Counted from the stretch's first letter, positions 40,839 through 50,385 are shown. The stretch is 64,000 bases of DNA from Sphaerimonospora sp050942215 (GCF_050942215.1 NZ_CP192056.1:5952001-6016000), one strand, 5' to 3'. Numbers and translations are program-made. Notes: generated from the sequence alone by a model not told the origin.

Positions 40839-41535
40839 CGGCAAGCCCTGGGAGTTGGAAGGTAACGACGGAACGCCCGTCCGGACACGACTTTCCTGCT
40901 ATCCGACCTCCCTCGCAACCTGAACGCCGCACCTCCCGAAGAATCACCACCGTTCGGGCATCAGACGCCACGGTCGGAAGGGGCGACAGGTAGCGGGTTT
41001 CGACAGGCGCAGGGGGCGGACGAACCCCGCGACGACGACCGGCGAGGGAGCCGGTTCCGGAAGACGCCTTCGGCCATCCCGAGGGTGACGGCCCATGGAC
41101 GAGAGCCCGTGGACACCACCCGGTGGAACCTCCCATCTGTGGCTCCTGATCGACACCCGATCAGCGGCACCCGATCGGCGACGTCCGATCGGCCGCACTT
41201 GATCGGTGACATCTGATCAGCCGCACGTGATCGGTGAGATCTGATCAGTGACATCTGATCAGCGGAATCGATCTTGACCCGAGATGTCCACAGCCTCGCG
41301 GCATCCCCCTGCACGCACCCCGAGACACGGAGTAAACATCTCTTTTGATCCACCATCACACATCCCCCAATCCCTCATTTCCGACATCAAGTGCATCCGT
41401 TGCAAACTCCGTTTATATCTCATAATTATTTTCAATTAAGCGGCGAAAAATGTTGCTGTTCCCTTGCCTTTCGTGAGACTATTAGTACAGATTTTCGATG
41501 CAGCAGTGCTCACGAGAAGTCAGGAAGGGGGATGC
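40839..41535. other. Non-coding region with GATC array and AT-rich promoter segment
   Basis: 700 bases without a credible gene. 41148-41273 holds a 14-bp GATC-containing array; 41330-41470 is unusually AT-rich for this genome and may contain the promoter of the DUF222/HNH gene. Confidence 0.6.
41148..41273. repeat. 14-bp tandem array placing GATC every 14 bp
   Basis: GATC begins at 41148, 41159, 41173, 41187, 41201, 41215, 41229, 41243, 41257 and 41270 (plus 41238). Core units read GATCGGTGACATCT, GATCAGCCGCACGT and similar. Since 14 is not a multiple of 3 the array is not coding. Even spacing of a Dam-type methylation motif is striking. Confidence 0.95.
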
Positions 41536-44500
41536 ATGGAGCCGGCGGAGCTGACCCAGCCACTCGGACCGTTCGATTCGGGTACGCCGCCTTTCCGGAC
41601 TCGGTCGCTGCTGGGTCCTGAGTGGTGGGCCGCAGTGCGGGCCGAGGCGTCGGCGCGTGCGTCTGCCCGCTCCTCCGGCGGTCGGCAAGGGGCCGCGTCG
41701 TGGTCCGGCTGGCCCGACTGGCTCGCCGCCGTTCCCGCCGTTCCCGCTGTTTCCCTCGCCCGTACGCTCCTGGAGAGTGTGTCTTCCGGCCGGGTGGTGC
41801 ATGGCGGCTCCGGTGATACCGGCTCTGTCGATGGTGCCTCCGCTGGTACGGCTTCAACGGCGGATGCTCCTCCGGCGCACGTCGACGACCGTGACAATGA
41901 CGCCCGATGGCGGCGTATCCGGGAGACTGCGGATACCCCGTCCAGTGGCTCCTCGCATGGCGTCTCGAGTGATGCTCCGGGCGCTTCCGAGGCCGGCACC
42001 ACGGGTGATACTTCGGACGCTTCCGAGGACGGCCCCTCACGTGATGCCCCGGATGGTCCTTCGGACGGTCCCGCAGCTGATGCTGCAAGCGGCCCCGCGA
42101 GCGGTTCCCCCGGTGACTCTCCAGATGGTGCTTCAGCCGCTTCGACGGCCGGTCCCGGGGGTGATTCTCCGGGCGGTGTCGCGGACGGCACCTCGGACGC
42201 CCCTTCCGAGGGTGCCTCGGGTGACGCTCCGGATGGCTCTTCGGACGGTCCCGCAGCTGATGGTTCAAGCGGTTACACGGACGGTTCTTCGGACGGCTTG
42301 GGCGATGGGTGTGCGGCGGGTTCCACGGACGCGGTGGGCGCGGTGGATGTGGACGGGGTGTTGTCGTGGCCGTTGGTGAGTCAGGTGCGGGAGGCCGCGC
42401 TGGCGGTGGCGGTGACTCCTGTCCCGGAGGCGGTGGAGGTGTGCCTGGCGCAGCTGGAGGAGCTGGCGTTCGCGCGGGACCGGCTGGAGGCGGCGATCGC
42501 TCTGCGTGCCGGGCGGGTGCACGCGGCCGGGGCGGCCCGGCAGGCGGGACACGCCTCGACGAGGACGTGGCTGCGGTCGGTGTGCGGGATGAGCCGCCGG
42601 GCGGCTTACCGCACCGTGGCCCTGGGCGTCGAGCTGGAACGCCTGCCTGAGGTGCGGGCACGCTTCGCCGCCGGGAACCTGGCCGAGGCGGTGGTCTCGG
42701 CGATCTGCGCGGCCACCACCGGGCTGAGCGATGCGGACGCGGTCAAGGCCGAGACGATCCTGCTGGAGCTGGCCGATTCCGCCGGGCCGCAGGAGATCGC
42801 CAAAGCGGGACGGTATCTCCGCGCGGTGCTGGACCCCGATGGGGAGCTCCGGGATGCCGGTGCCGATGACGATGCCCGGTTCCTGCTGGTGCGGGAGACC
42901 GATGCCGGCGGGGTGGAGGGGGAGTTCCGTCTGCCGCGGGAGGCCGCCGCCCGGCTGCGGGCGCTGCTGGACGCCTACGCCAGGCCCAAGGCGCAGGGGG
43001 ATGACCGGCCGCTGCGGGTCCGTAACGCCGACGCGCTGATCGCGCTGCTGGAACAGCAGATCACCACCGAACTCCTGGTGTTGATCAACGCCGAATCCCT
43101 CCCCGACGACCCCACCCCTCACGGCACCACTCCCAGCGAGTCCGCACCCGGCGATGCGAGGCTCAGCGACACCCCACCCGGCAGCACCCCACCGGGCGAT
43201 ACCCCGCCCACAGACAGCTCGTCCGGGGACGCCACGCCCGACGACGCGAGGCTCGGCGACACCGCGTCCGACGACGCCCAGCCCGGCGATGCCGCTCCCG
43301 GCGACACCGTGCCTGGTGACATCGCGTCTGAAAACGCCGCGCCCGGTGACGCCACGCCGGGTGACACCGTCCGGAGCGATGGCCCGGCGCGTGCGACCGG
43401 CAAGGCGACCGGCCCGGAGACCCGCGAGGACACCGACGAAGACCCCGGTGGGGACCCCGGCCCTGATCACACGCCCGACCCCGCTCCCGAGCCTGCTCTC
43501 GAATCCGCCCCCGAGCCCGCTTCCGGCTTCATTCCCGGAGCCCTTCCCGGGACCGGCCACGGAGGCGGCCGTGGGGACGCCGCTCCAGGCGATGATCCCC
43601 CCTGCGGACAGGACCCCGGGCAACCCACCGAGAGGTCAGCCGAACCACGCCGGACCTCCGTCCACCCTGCCCCCAGGAGCGGTGACAAGCCCAGCGCTTT
43701 CACCGAGACCGGAAGCACTGACCAGCCGGCGACCGAGAACCACACGGAAATCCGCACGGGAACCCGCACGGGAACCCGCACCCGGATCGACCACTGGGCC
43801 GGCGAAGACGATGACACCGCGAACACCACTCCCACCGGCGCCGCCGTCGACTCCCACCGAACAAACCCCATCACCGAAGACCCCGGCAGCGGAGACCCCC
43901 ATAGGAGCGGCACTGGCAGAGGCGACCCCACCACCGGCGACCTCAACAGCGGCAATCCCCGTGGGGGCATGGGAGCCGGCGGCAGAGGAACCGGAAACGT
44001 GGACGCCGGGGGTGCGAACACCGGCGGGCCCGGGGATGCGGGATGCGAGGCCGGGGACCGGCGGTGGCAGTCGGTGCTGCGCACCCTGCCCGGGCTGCTG
44101 CTGTCCACCGGACACCTGCTGCCGATCACCGACATCCACCGCCTGGCCCGCACCTCCACCCTCGTCCGCCTGGTCATGAACGCCGACGGACAGGTCCTGG
44201 ACATGGGCCGCAAAACCCGCCTGGCCACCCCCGCCCAACGCCGCGCCATCGCCGCCCGCTACGACACCTGCTGGGTGAAAGGCTGCCCGCTCCCGGCAAG
44301 CATGTGCCAAGTCGACCACCTCGACAACTGGAGCGAAGGCGGCCACACCGACCTGGCCAGACTCGGCCCCGCCTGCCAATTCCACAACCGCGACCGCTAC
44401 CTGCACCCCGACCGCTACCGACGCCGCCAGATCGGCCCCGACCGCTGGGAATTCACCTACATCGGCCCCTCACCCACCAGAAAACACCGACGTGAGCCGA

Positions 44501-44589
44501 CACCGCCTCCGTGTGAACGGCGGCCCGGCCGAGACGCGGTCCCGCATGCCCTTGATCAGCTTTCCCCATATGGGTCACGGCCGTCGTGA
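41536..44589 (+). CDS. Giant HNH endonuclease, DUF222/13E12-family, with low-complexity inserts
   Basis: 1017 residues. After a Gly/Ser/Asp/Ala-rich region (~60-280), the DUF222 core runs SQVREAALAVAVTPVPEAVE, VHAAGAARQAGHASTRTWLR and LELADSAGPQEIAKAGRYLR. A second disordered block (~535-850, Asp/Pro/Thr/Glu-rich) precedes the C-terminal HNH domain (CWVKGCPLPASMCQVDHLDN, GPACQFHNRDRY). The family occurs as multi-copy 13E12 repeats in mycobacteria; normal length is ~450-550, so half of this protein is insert. ATG 41536 has GGAAGGGGG upstream. Function unknown; nuclease activity is plausible. Confidence 0.85.
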   Translation: MEPAELTQPLGPFDSGTPPFRTRSLLGPEWWAAVRAEASARASARSSGGRQGAASWSGWPDWLAAVPAVPAVSLARTLLESVSSGRVVHGGSGDTGSVDGASAGTASTADAPPAHVDDRDNDARWRRIRETADTPSSGSSHGVSSDAPGASEAGTTGDTSDASEDGPSRDAPDGPSDGPAADAASGPASGSPGDSPDGASAASTAGPGGDSPGGVADGTSDAPSEGASGDAPDGSSDGPAADGSSGYTDGSSDGLGDGCAAGSTDAVGAVDVDGVLSWPLVSQVREAALAVAVTPVPEAVEVCLAQLEELAFARDRLEAAIALRAGRVHAAGAARQAGHASTRTWLRSVCGMSRRAAYRTVALGVELERLPEVRARFAAGNLAEAVVSAICAATTGLSDADAVKAETILLELADSAGPQEIAKAGRYLRAVLDPDGELRDAGADDDARFLLVRETDAGGVEGEFRLPREAAARLRALLDAYARPKAQGDDRPLRVRNADALIALLEQQITTELLVLINAESLPDDPTPHGTTPSESAPGDARLSDTPPGSTPPGDTPPTDSSSGDATPDDARLGDTASDDAQPGDAAPGDTVPGDIASENAAPGDATPGDTVRSDGPARATGKATGPETREDTDEDPGGDPGPDHTPDPAPEPALESAPEPASGFIPGALPGTGHGGGRGDAAPGDDPPCGQDPGQPTERSAEPRRTSVHPAPRSGDKPSAFTETGSTDQPATENHTEIRTGTRTGTRTRIDHWAGEDDDTANTTPTGAAVDSHRTNPITEDPGSGDPHRSGTGRGDPTTGDLNSGNPRGGMGAGGRGTGNVDAGGANTGGPGDAGCEAGDRRWQSVLRTLPGLLLSTGHLLPITDIHRLARTSTLVRLVMNADGQVLDMGRKTRLATPAQRRAIAARYDTCWVKGCPLPASMCQVDHLDNWSEGGHTDLARLGPACQFHNRDRYLHPDRYRRRQIGPDRWEFTYIGPSPTRKHRREPTPPPCERRPGRDAVPHALDQLSPYGSRPS

Positions 44590-44637
44590 GAAGATGCCGC
44601 GACGGGCTGCTCACGGTGCCCATGGAATCATGGCGAC

Positions 44638-45162
44638 ATGCCGTACATAGCTGGTCTGGACGACGACGACACTCCGATCATTCATCCCGAGGCGTGGGTG
44701 GCGCCGGGCGCGGTGGTGGTCGGGCGGGTGCGGCTCGATCGGGGGTCCAACGTCTGGTACGGCTCCGTGTTGCGGGGCGACGACGAGCGGATCGAGGTCG
44801 GCGCGGACTGCAACATTCAGGATCTGTGCTGTCTTCATGCGGACCCCGGGGAGCCCGCGATCCTGGACGAGCGGGTAAGCCTGGGCCACCGCGCGATGGT
44901 CCACGGTGCCAGGGTGGAGACTGGGGCACTCATCGGGATCGGCGCTGTCGTGCTCGGTGGCGCGGTGATCGGAGCGGGTTCTCTGGTCGCGGCCGGAGCC
45001 GTGGTCCCACCGGGCAGGAAGATCCCAGCCGGCGTCCTGGCCGCCGGGATTCCCGTGAAGATCGTCCGTGAACTCACCGACGACGATCGGGCCTCCTTCG
45101 CCCGAACGCCGGAGCGGTACCGGGCCAAGGCACGCCGCCATTCGCAGGCCGTGGAGTTGTGA
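44638..45162 (+). CDS. Gamma-type carbonic anhydrase family protein
   Basis: 174 residues of left-handed beta-helix hexapeptide repeats: HPEAWVAPGAVVVGRVRLDR, NVWYGSVLRGDDERIEVGAD, LGHRAMVHGARVETGALIGI, GAVVLGGAVIGAGSLVAAGA. The metal His residues are in CCLHAD and LGHRAMVHGA. Homologous to Cam/CaiE-type proteins; carbonic anhydrase activity is plausible but not certain in this subfamily. ATG 44638. Confidence 0.9.
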   Translation: MPYIAGLDDDDTPIIHPEAWVAPGAVVVGRVRLDRGSNVWYGSVLRGDDERIEVGADCNIQDLCCLHADPGEPAILDERVSLGHRAMVHGARVETGALIGIGAVVLGGAVIGAGSLVAAGAVVPPGRKIPAGVLAAGIPVKIVRELTDDDRASFARTPERYRAKARRHSQAVEL

Positions 45163-45235
45163 TGCGCCTCGCGTTGGGGCCGTCGTGAGACCCGAGCCGC
45201 TTTCATAAGGCGGGCTTTCCTCAAACGGACCCTCA

Positions 45236-45296
45236 CTCCGGCTGACTCCGCTCCGGCTGACTCCGCTCCGACCGGCTCGGCTCCGACCGCCTTCGG
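45236..45296. repeat. 15-bp tandem repeat, four units
   Basis: CTCCGGCTGACTCCG x2, then CTCCGACCGGCTCGG and a diverged unit, downstream of the carbonic anhydrase gene. Confidence 0.85.
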
Positions 45297-45316
45297 CGCA
45301 GCGAAGTCGGCGCGGG

Positions 45317-46441
45317 CTATAGAACGCGGGCTTTCATGATGAGTGTTCCGACCAGCGGCCTGTGGTCGGAAAGCTCAGGCCGAGTCTTGATCACCTGGGC
45401 ACCCGCCATACGGTAGTCGTCCTCGCTGGCGAAGATGTAGTCGATCTTTCGGCCACCCCTGGTCGTGGGTGTGGCCGTCTGCTCGGTTTCGCCAGGCGGC
45501 ACCGCATCCACCTCGGTGTATTCGCCCTTGCCCAGGCCGAGGCCGTACACGGGAGTGAGCTGGCGGTCTTCGGGCAGACGGTTGAAGTCACCGCTCAGGA
45601 TCACCGGACTGCGGCGGGCGTACCGTGCGACGATGTCGATCACCTGTCGGGGGGACTCGGTGTCCGAGATGTGTGTCACGCAGCACACCGAGCGGCGGGG
45701 GCCAACGGTGGTTCGCGCGCATAGCAGGCCACGCGGGTGAATCGTGGCGTCCTCGCGGGCCGGAGCCCGATCCACCCTGAGCATCCGCCGCAGCGGAGCA
45801 CCGTCGACGCGGCCTTTCAGCACGAGGGCCATCCCGAAGCGCTTTCCATCCGGCGGCGTCGTCTTCGTGGCGAGGAGGTCGCTCCAGAGCCGGCGGCATT
45901 TGTTCCCGCCACCCCGGGCTATGCCGTGCCAGACCATCCGGTAGTGGGGAAGCTCGCGCTTCAGGAGGTTCACCTGGGCGTAGCACATCTCAGTGAAGGA
46001 CGCGACGTCCACCTTCCGGCTTTTGATGAGCCCGGCCACCCGGCTCGCCCACAGCTTTCGCCGTGCCCGGGTCAGGTCGCGGGTGCAGGTGCCGTCCCGG
46101 TTGTCGGCCGCGCAGACGTTATAAGTCAGCACGTTGACCCGGTGTCCGCCGGCCCCGGCCTCGTTCTGGGGTCTGTCACCGACACTGCCGCCGGCCCGTT
46201 CGTCAGCCCTGCCACCGACACGACCACCGACCCGGCCATCAGTCCTGTCGTCTGTCCCGCCATCAGTCCTGCCGTCAGCCCTGCTGTCGGTCCTGCCGTC
46301 GGTGGCCCCGGAGCGTCCGGGCGCTCCCCGGGCACCGGCGTGCTCGACGGTCGTGGTGCAGGCCATCGTCATCGAGATGACCGCGAAACCGGCGAGCACC
46401 ATCGGCCACCCCGACCGGTTATGAGCGACATATCCCCCCAT
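45317..46441 (-). CDS. Secreted endonuclease/exonuclease/phosphatase-family lipoprotein
   Basis: About 374 residues. Lipobox in MTMAC following a short hydrophobic stretch (MVLAGFAVISMTMAC), then an Arg/Gly/Asp-rich spacer built on 12-bp repeats (~35-100). The EEP domain follows: VNVLTYNVCAADNRDGTC, DVASFTEMCYAQVNLLKREL, VILSGDFNRLPEDRQ (catalytic Asp/Asn) and RKIDYIFASEDDY, LSDHRPLVG. Metal-dependent hydrolase of DNA or phosphodiesters at the cell surface. The exact start (46453, 46441 or 46402) is unclear. Confidence 0.8.
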   Translation of the reverse strand: MGGYVAHNRSGWPMVLAGFAVISMTMACTTTVEHAGARGAPGRSGATDGRTDSRADGRTDGGTDDRTDGRVGGRVGGRADERAGGSVGDRPQNEAGAGGHRVNVLTYNVCAADNRDGTCTRDLTRARRKLWASRVAGLIKSRKVDVASFTEMCYAQVNLLKRELPHYRMVWHGIARGGGNKCRRLWSDLLATKTTPPDGKRFGMALVLKGRVDGAPLRRMLRVDRAPAREDATIHPRGLLCARTTVGPRRSVCCVTHISDTESPRQVIDIVARYARRSPVILSGDFNRLPEDRQLTPVYGLGLGKGEYTEVDAVPPGETEQTATPTTRGGRKIDYIFASEDDYRMAGAQVIKTRPELSDHRPLVGTLIMKARVL

Positions 46442-46466
46442 AACCGGTGACATAGCCAGAAATCGA

Positions 46467-47762
46467 TCACCCCACCCAGGCGCCAGTGGTGAAATTTCCG
46501 ACATTGATTGCCATGACCGGTGCCGCAACCGATAGGTAGGCCATGAAGACCCAGGGCTTTCGCGCTCCGGTGATGCCGATCGACAGGTAGAGCGGCCACC
46601 ACAGCAGCGAGGCCCGGCCCACCGACATGTAGAAGGACGACATCGCGAGTAGCGCGACGGCCTGCGGCGCGAGATAGGCCAGCTCGGCCCACCGGCGACG
46701 GACGAGTTGCCAGATGATCAGCACCACCAGCACGGCGGCCGCCAGGATCTCCTCACGATAGGACGTCTGCAGGCTTACCGGATCTTCCATTGAGCGCTGC
46801 CACGTGTTCTTGAGCACCGTCCAGGGCAGTTCCGCGTAGCGACCCCAGTACTCCGCCTCGACGTGCTTCCACTCCAGCGGGTTTCCGGTACGACCCCACA
46901 AATAGAGCATGTAGGCCAGCACCGGGACCCCCGGCAGCGCCAGCCACGGGATCTTGCGCCAGCCGACGCCGCGCAGGCCGTTGCGTGCGACGAGGAACAT
47001 CACGGCCAGGCCGAGGGCGAGGAAGAGTCCGGAGATGCGGACACACGACGCGAAGGCCGCGCAGACGACCGCGGCTTCCCAGCGGCCCCGGCGGGCCAGC
47101 AGCCACGCGGGGATCGCCAGCGCGAGGAACGGCGCCTCCGAATACCCCGCGAGCATGAACACCGCGAAGGGGCTGAGGAAGAACGCCAGCACGGTCCAGA
47201 CGCCGCTGCCCTCGCGGTACGACTCGCTCAGCCGCGACAGCGCCACCGCCACGACGGCGCTCGCGACGAACGAGACCAGGACGATCGCGAGGCTCCAGTC
47301 CTCGATGACCACATGCATGGAGCGCAGAAGCAGTGGCAGGCCCGGGAAGAAGGCGGTGAGCTTCGGTGCGTCGGGCATGTCCGGCGGGCCGTCATAGCCG
47401 TACTGGGCGATGGCGATGAAATTGTCGGAGTCCCACGGCGTGAGCCGGTCGAGGATGGGAGCCTCTGTACGGCCTGGGGCCGCCAGCACCATGTAGATGT
47501 ACGTGGCGACGTGCCAGAAGAACCAGATGAGCAGGGCCGTACGGTCACCCGGGTGTGACAGCACCCGGGACGACATCCGGGACGAAGACGACATGGCGCT
47601 GGAGATGCGTGATGACGGGCCGGGCTTCGGCGGCGGGTCGACCCGCCCGCCGTCAGGCTTCGCCGCGCCCTCCGCGCTCACGCCGTCGGCAACCGTGCTC
47701 TCCGGCGCGGCATCGCCGGAGACCGTCTCCTGCTCGGACCCCCTGCGCTGAATCTCCGTCAC
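46467..47762 (-). CDS. PIG-V-like mannosyltransferase
   Basis: 431 residues, about ten membrane helices after a disordered N-terminus. LTPWDSDNFIAIAQYGYDGP and LTAFFPGLPLLLRSMHVVIE match the GPI mannosyltransferase 2 (PIG-V, GT76) family of bacteria, as does LGRYGSYYFCPLHA-type spacing in TGNPLEWKHVEAEYWGRY. Probably adds mannose from a lipid-linked donor to a cell-wall glycolipid or protein (inference). ATG 47762. Confidence 0.8.
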   Translation of the reverse strand: MTEIQRRGSEQETVSGDAAPESTVADGVSAEGAAKPDGGRVDPPPKPGPSSRISSAMSSSSRMSSRVLSHPGDRTALLIWFFWHVATYIYMVLAAPGRTEAPILDRLTPWDSDNFIAIAQYGYDGPPDMPDAPKLTAFFPGLPLLLRSMHVVIEDWSLAIVLVSFVASAVVAVALSRLSESYREGSGVWTVLAFFLSPFAVFMLAGYSEAPFLALAIPAWLLARRGRWEAAVVCAAFASCVRISGLFLALGLAVMFLVARNGLRGVGWRKIPWLALPGVPVLAYMLYLWGRTGNPLEWKHVEAEYWGRYAELPWTVLKNTWQRSMEDPVSLQTSYREEILAAAVLVVLIIWQLVRRRWAELAYLAPQAVALLAMSSFYMSVGRASLLWWPLYLSIGITGARKPWVFMAYLSVAAPVMAINVGNFTTGAWVG

Positions 47763-48066
47763 GATGGCCTATTCCACAGGTCGGGAAAGGGTTATGCCAA
47801 GAGGTTACGATCACTTTGTGGTCGCCCGTCGCCCCTTTCGGCATTCTGGCAGGTCAACCTGTTTGCACTATATGAAACTTGCAGCGCGGAACCACCGGCG
47901 AACCACCGAGGCAGCGCCGCAGCGGTGCCGTGGAGTGCCGTGGAGTGCCGTGGAGTGCCGTCGACAGTGCCATGGAGTGCCATGGAGTGCCATGGAGTGC
48001 CATTGACAGTGCCGCCGACAAGGCCGTGACAGTGCCGCACGACCACCGCCGAACTAGCATGGCCGC
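47763..48066. other. Intergenic region with 10-bp repeat
   Basis: 300 bases between divergent genes. The right half (47931-48015) is a 10-bp array of TGGAGTGCCG/TGGAGTGCCA units with two ends reading GACAGTGCC. Nothing else is evident apart from a weak palindrome. Confidence 0.6.
47931..48015. repeat. 10-bp tandem repeat, about eight units
   Basis: Units TGGAGTGCCG (three) and TGGAGTGCCA (three) with GACAGTGCC-type spacers, 50 bases before a GTG start. Confidence 0.93.
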
Positions 48067-49476
48067 GTGTGGTGGGACGGGTTCACGGCGACGGAACGGG
48101 ATGTTCGCGCCATAGTCGGTGATCCGCGCTGGATCACGCTTCCCCCGATCACGAAGAACCAGGCCATCGCCCAGCGCGTGCTGAGCACTCCGGACGGCTC
48201 ACGGTGGGTGTTCGGCGCGTATGCCCGGTGGTACAGGCTCAACAGCACGGACGGCCACTGGCATCTGTCCGCTCCTCCGTCGCATCCCGCGATCCGGTCG
48301 GCAGCGCGCCCGGAAGCACCCGGAGCACCAGGAATGCGCGTGGCACCGGGAGTATTCGGAACGCCGATACCGCCGGTGCCGCCCCAGTTGATCCCCACGG
48401 GTCCCGACTTCGCCTACGACCGGGGGTCCACCCAGGCGTTCGTGGGGCCTGACGTGCCGTATGACGTCACCGAGGGGATCCGGGTGCTGATCAAGACCCA
48501 TCGGGGCGCACCGCTCGATGAGTTCCCCCTGACCGGAGGGTTCGGGGAGGTCTTCGCCCGGGACGTCACCGGAACGATCGCGGCCATCTGGGGCACGATC
48601 ATGTGGTGCGCCTACGCGCCCGCCTTCGACGGCAACGAGGTGCTGCTGTCGACTTTCGGCGAGTTCATCACCCGGCCGCTACCGGGTGACGACTGGGTGC
48701 GCTGGCTGCCGATGGGATCATTCGACGCTCTCGTGACCATCTTCACCGAGCGGATGCGGTCGGGAGCCGAGCAGGCCGGCCTCCACCTGGCGAGTGTGAT
48801 GGCCGAGACCGCGGCCGTGCTGCGCGCTGACGCCCGGTTCCGCCCCCGGGCCGACGCCCTGCTCGCGATGGTCGGACCGCTCTCCGCCCAGCCCTGGCTC
48901 GACCACCAGGCTCTTCATGCGGGTGCCGTACGGCAGGCCTGGCTGGCACGCTGTCCGCCGCACCTGGTCGCGGCGACGCTGCCCGAGCTCTCGGCCGGAG
49001 ACCACTTCCGGCACAGCCTGTACGACATGGTGGAGGCGCTGGGCTACCTCGCCGTGCGGGGGATCGATCCCAGAACGGCCGCCGCCGCCCTGCTCGCCGC
49101 CGACGTGGCGGGGGTGTGCGGCACAGCGGAACCACACTGGGCGCCCGGCGCCTCCGGCACCGCCGATATCGTGACGCGCATCTACCCGTGGATCGACGAC
49201 GAGTTGCGGGACGCGCTGTACAGCGCGCTTTCGGATCCACGGCATCCCCTGCGCGGGTGCTGGCCGCGAAACGGCGTCCTCCCGGTCGGGATTCTTCCCC
49301 CGGACCGCGACACCGCGGCCGCGCTGCTCGGCTCCGCCTACGCCACCGGGTTGGCCTGGTGCCGGCTCACCGGCACGTCCACCCCGACGAACGGCTTCGC
49401 CGTCTGCCGTGCGGTCGTCCAATGCCTGATCCACGAGCGGGACGATCCACTTCCCCCGACGTGGGCGGGGTCATAG
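48067..49476 (+). CDS. Conserved actinobacterial hypothetical protein
   Basis: 469 residues, no signal peptide or membrane helix. Starts FTATERDVRAIVGDPRWITL and GSRWVFGAYARWYRLNSTDG; the middle and C-terminus are Gly/Leu-rich alpha/beta sequence (ADVAGVCGTAEPHWAPGA, DIVTRIYPWIDDELRDALYS). No family I recognise. GTG 48067. Confidence 0.7.
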   Translation: MWWDGFTATERDVRAIVGDPRWITLPPITKNQAIAQRVLSTPDGSRWVFGAYARWYRLNSTDGHWHLSAPPSHPAIRSAARPEAPGAPGMRVAPGVFGTPIPPVPPQLIPTGPDFAYDRGSTQAFVGPDVPYDVTEGIRVLIKTHRGAPLDEFPLTGGFGEVFARDVTGTIAAIWGTIMWCAYAPAFDGNEVLLSTFGEFITRPLPGDDWVRWLPMGSFDALVTIFTERMRSGAEQAGLHLASVMAETAAVLRADARFRPRADALLAMVGPLSAQPWLDHQALHAGAVRQAWLARCPPHLVAATLPELSAGDHFRHSLYDMVEALGYLAVRGIDPRTAAAALLAADVAGVCGTAEPHWAPGASGTADIVTRIYPWIDDELRDALYSALSDPRHPLRGCWPRNGVLPVGILPPDRDTAAALLGSAYATGLAWCRLTGTSTPTNGFAVCRAVVQCLIHERDDPLPPTWAGS

Positions 49477-49499
49477 CCGCACGACCTCAAGATCGGAGA

Positions 49500-49553
49500 G
49501 TTGGTGATATTTCCGTCTTACCCGCTTAGCAATCCTTTCTCACCATCACCAAC
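49500..49553. repeat. 9-bp inverted repeat between genes
   Basis: GTTGGTGAT (49500-49508) and ATCACCAAC (49545-49553), 36 bases apart, 23 bases after the hypothetical gene. Could be an operator or terminator. Confidence 0.4.
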
Positions 49554-49703
49554 CGTTTCATCAAATCGTGATCCCGCCATCGCGGAAATGGTCACGGGGG
49601 GACGGATGACGCCCGGCGGAATGGTCCCGATGGGCCATGTCCAGCAAAGGTACCCGGACGTAACCTCGTGATGGGTGTGGGCTGCGGAAGGAAGGACGAC
49701 GCG

Positions 49704-49865
49704 GTGGGGCACGACGATCTGGACTCTCGGGTCCATGACCGTGTCGCGTTGGACGAGATCGCTCTCTACGCCGAGGTGCTGGAGGCCGTGAACATCGCAG
49801 ACGACCGACTGACCTTGGAAGAGCTCGACAACGCGCTTGGGTTGCGGACTTCGGCGAGCCACTGA
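49704..49865 (+). CDS. Small hypothetical protein
   Basis: 53 residues: GHDDLDSRVHDRVALDEIAL then YAEVLEAVNIADDRLTLEEL, all helical and charged. GTG 49704 with GGAAGGA upstream. Followed by a strong terminator. Function unknown; similar short proteins occur near regulatory genes in actinobacteria. Confidence 0.6.
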   Translation: MGHDDLDSRVHDRVALDEIALYAEVLEAVNIADDRLTLEELDNALGLRTSASH

Positions 49866-49876
49866 AGCCATAGCGG

Positions 49877-49910
49877 CCGTCCCGGACTGTTCTCATCGAG
49901 TCCGGGACGG
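49877..49910 (+). terminator. Terminator of small gene
   Basis: Perfect 12-bp stem CCGTCCCGGACT/AGTCCGGGACGG with ten-base loop, 11 bases after the stop codon. Confidence 0.9.
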
Positions 49911-49999
49911 GTGCCGCCGCTTCCCCGGCGGCGCGGCCCCGAGTGGGGCGAACTCGAGCGGGCGGGCTCAAGCCGCGGGCTTCATATGGAGCCGCTCGT

Positions 50000-50038
50000 A
50001 CGGACAGATCTTACGGACAGATCGTGCGGACAGATCGT
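50000..50038. repeat. 13-bp tandem repeat, three units
   Basis: ACGGACAGATCTT, ACGGACAGATCGT and GCGGACAGATCGT, 100 bases before the CsoR-type gene. Confidence 0.9.
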
Positions 50039-50091
50039 GCGAAACCACTCGTACCGCTCGTATTGACCGCTCCGTACGGAACCATTCCGGC

Positions 50092-50385
50092 TCACGATCG
50101 GACGAGGCGGGCGATGGCGGCCGAGGCCTCCTTCACCTTCTCCTCGGCCTGCGGCCCACCGTGGCTCACGGCCTCCGCGACACAGTGCCCGATGTGGTCC
50201 TCCAGCAGCCCTAGGGCCACGGCCTGCAGAGCGCGGGTGGCCGCGGACACCTGGGTGAGGATGTCGATGCAGTACGCATCCTCCTCGACCATCCGCTGCA
50301 ACCCGCGGATCTGGCCCTCGATCCGGCGCAGGCGGGTGAGGTATGCCTGCTTGTCCCCGCTGTACCCGTGCATGCTGCCCACCAT
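50092..50385 (-). CDS. CsoR/FrmR-family metal- or thiol-sensing repressor
   Basis: 97 residues of a four-helix DUF156 protein: LTRLRRIEGQIRGLQRMVEE, YCIDILTQVSAATRALQAVA and LLEDHIGHCVAEAVSHGGPQ. The Cys in YCIDI and the His/Cys of HIGHC are the usual sensing residues. ATG 50385 with GGAGAGGG upstream. Such repressors control copper, formaldehyde or per-sulfide responses; the target is not obvious here. Confidence 0.88.
   Translation of the reverse strand: MVGSMHGYSGDKQAYLTRLRRIEGQIRGLQRMVEEDAYCIDILTQVSAATRALQAVALGLLEDHIGHCVAEAVSHGGPQAEEKVKEASAAIARLVRS

Noticed and set aside
42265..43623. Minus-strand 452-codon ORF
   Set aside because: Opposite the DUF222 protein; composition follows the insert repeats.
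50000..50038. CsoR operator
   Set aside because: The sequence is a 13-bp direct repeat rather than a dyad; no GC-rich CsoR palindrome seen.
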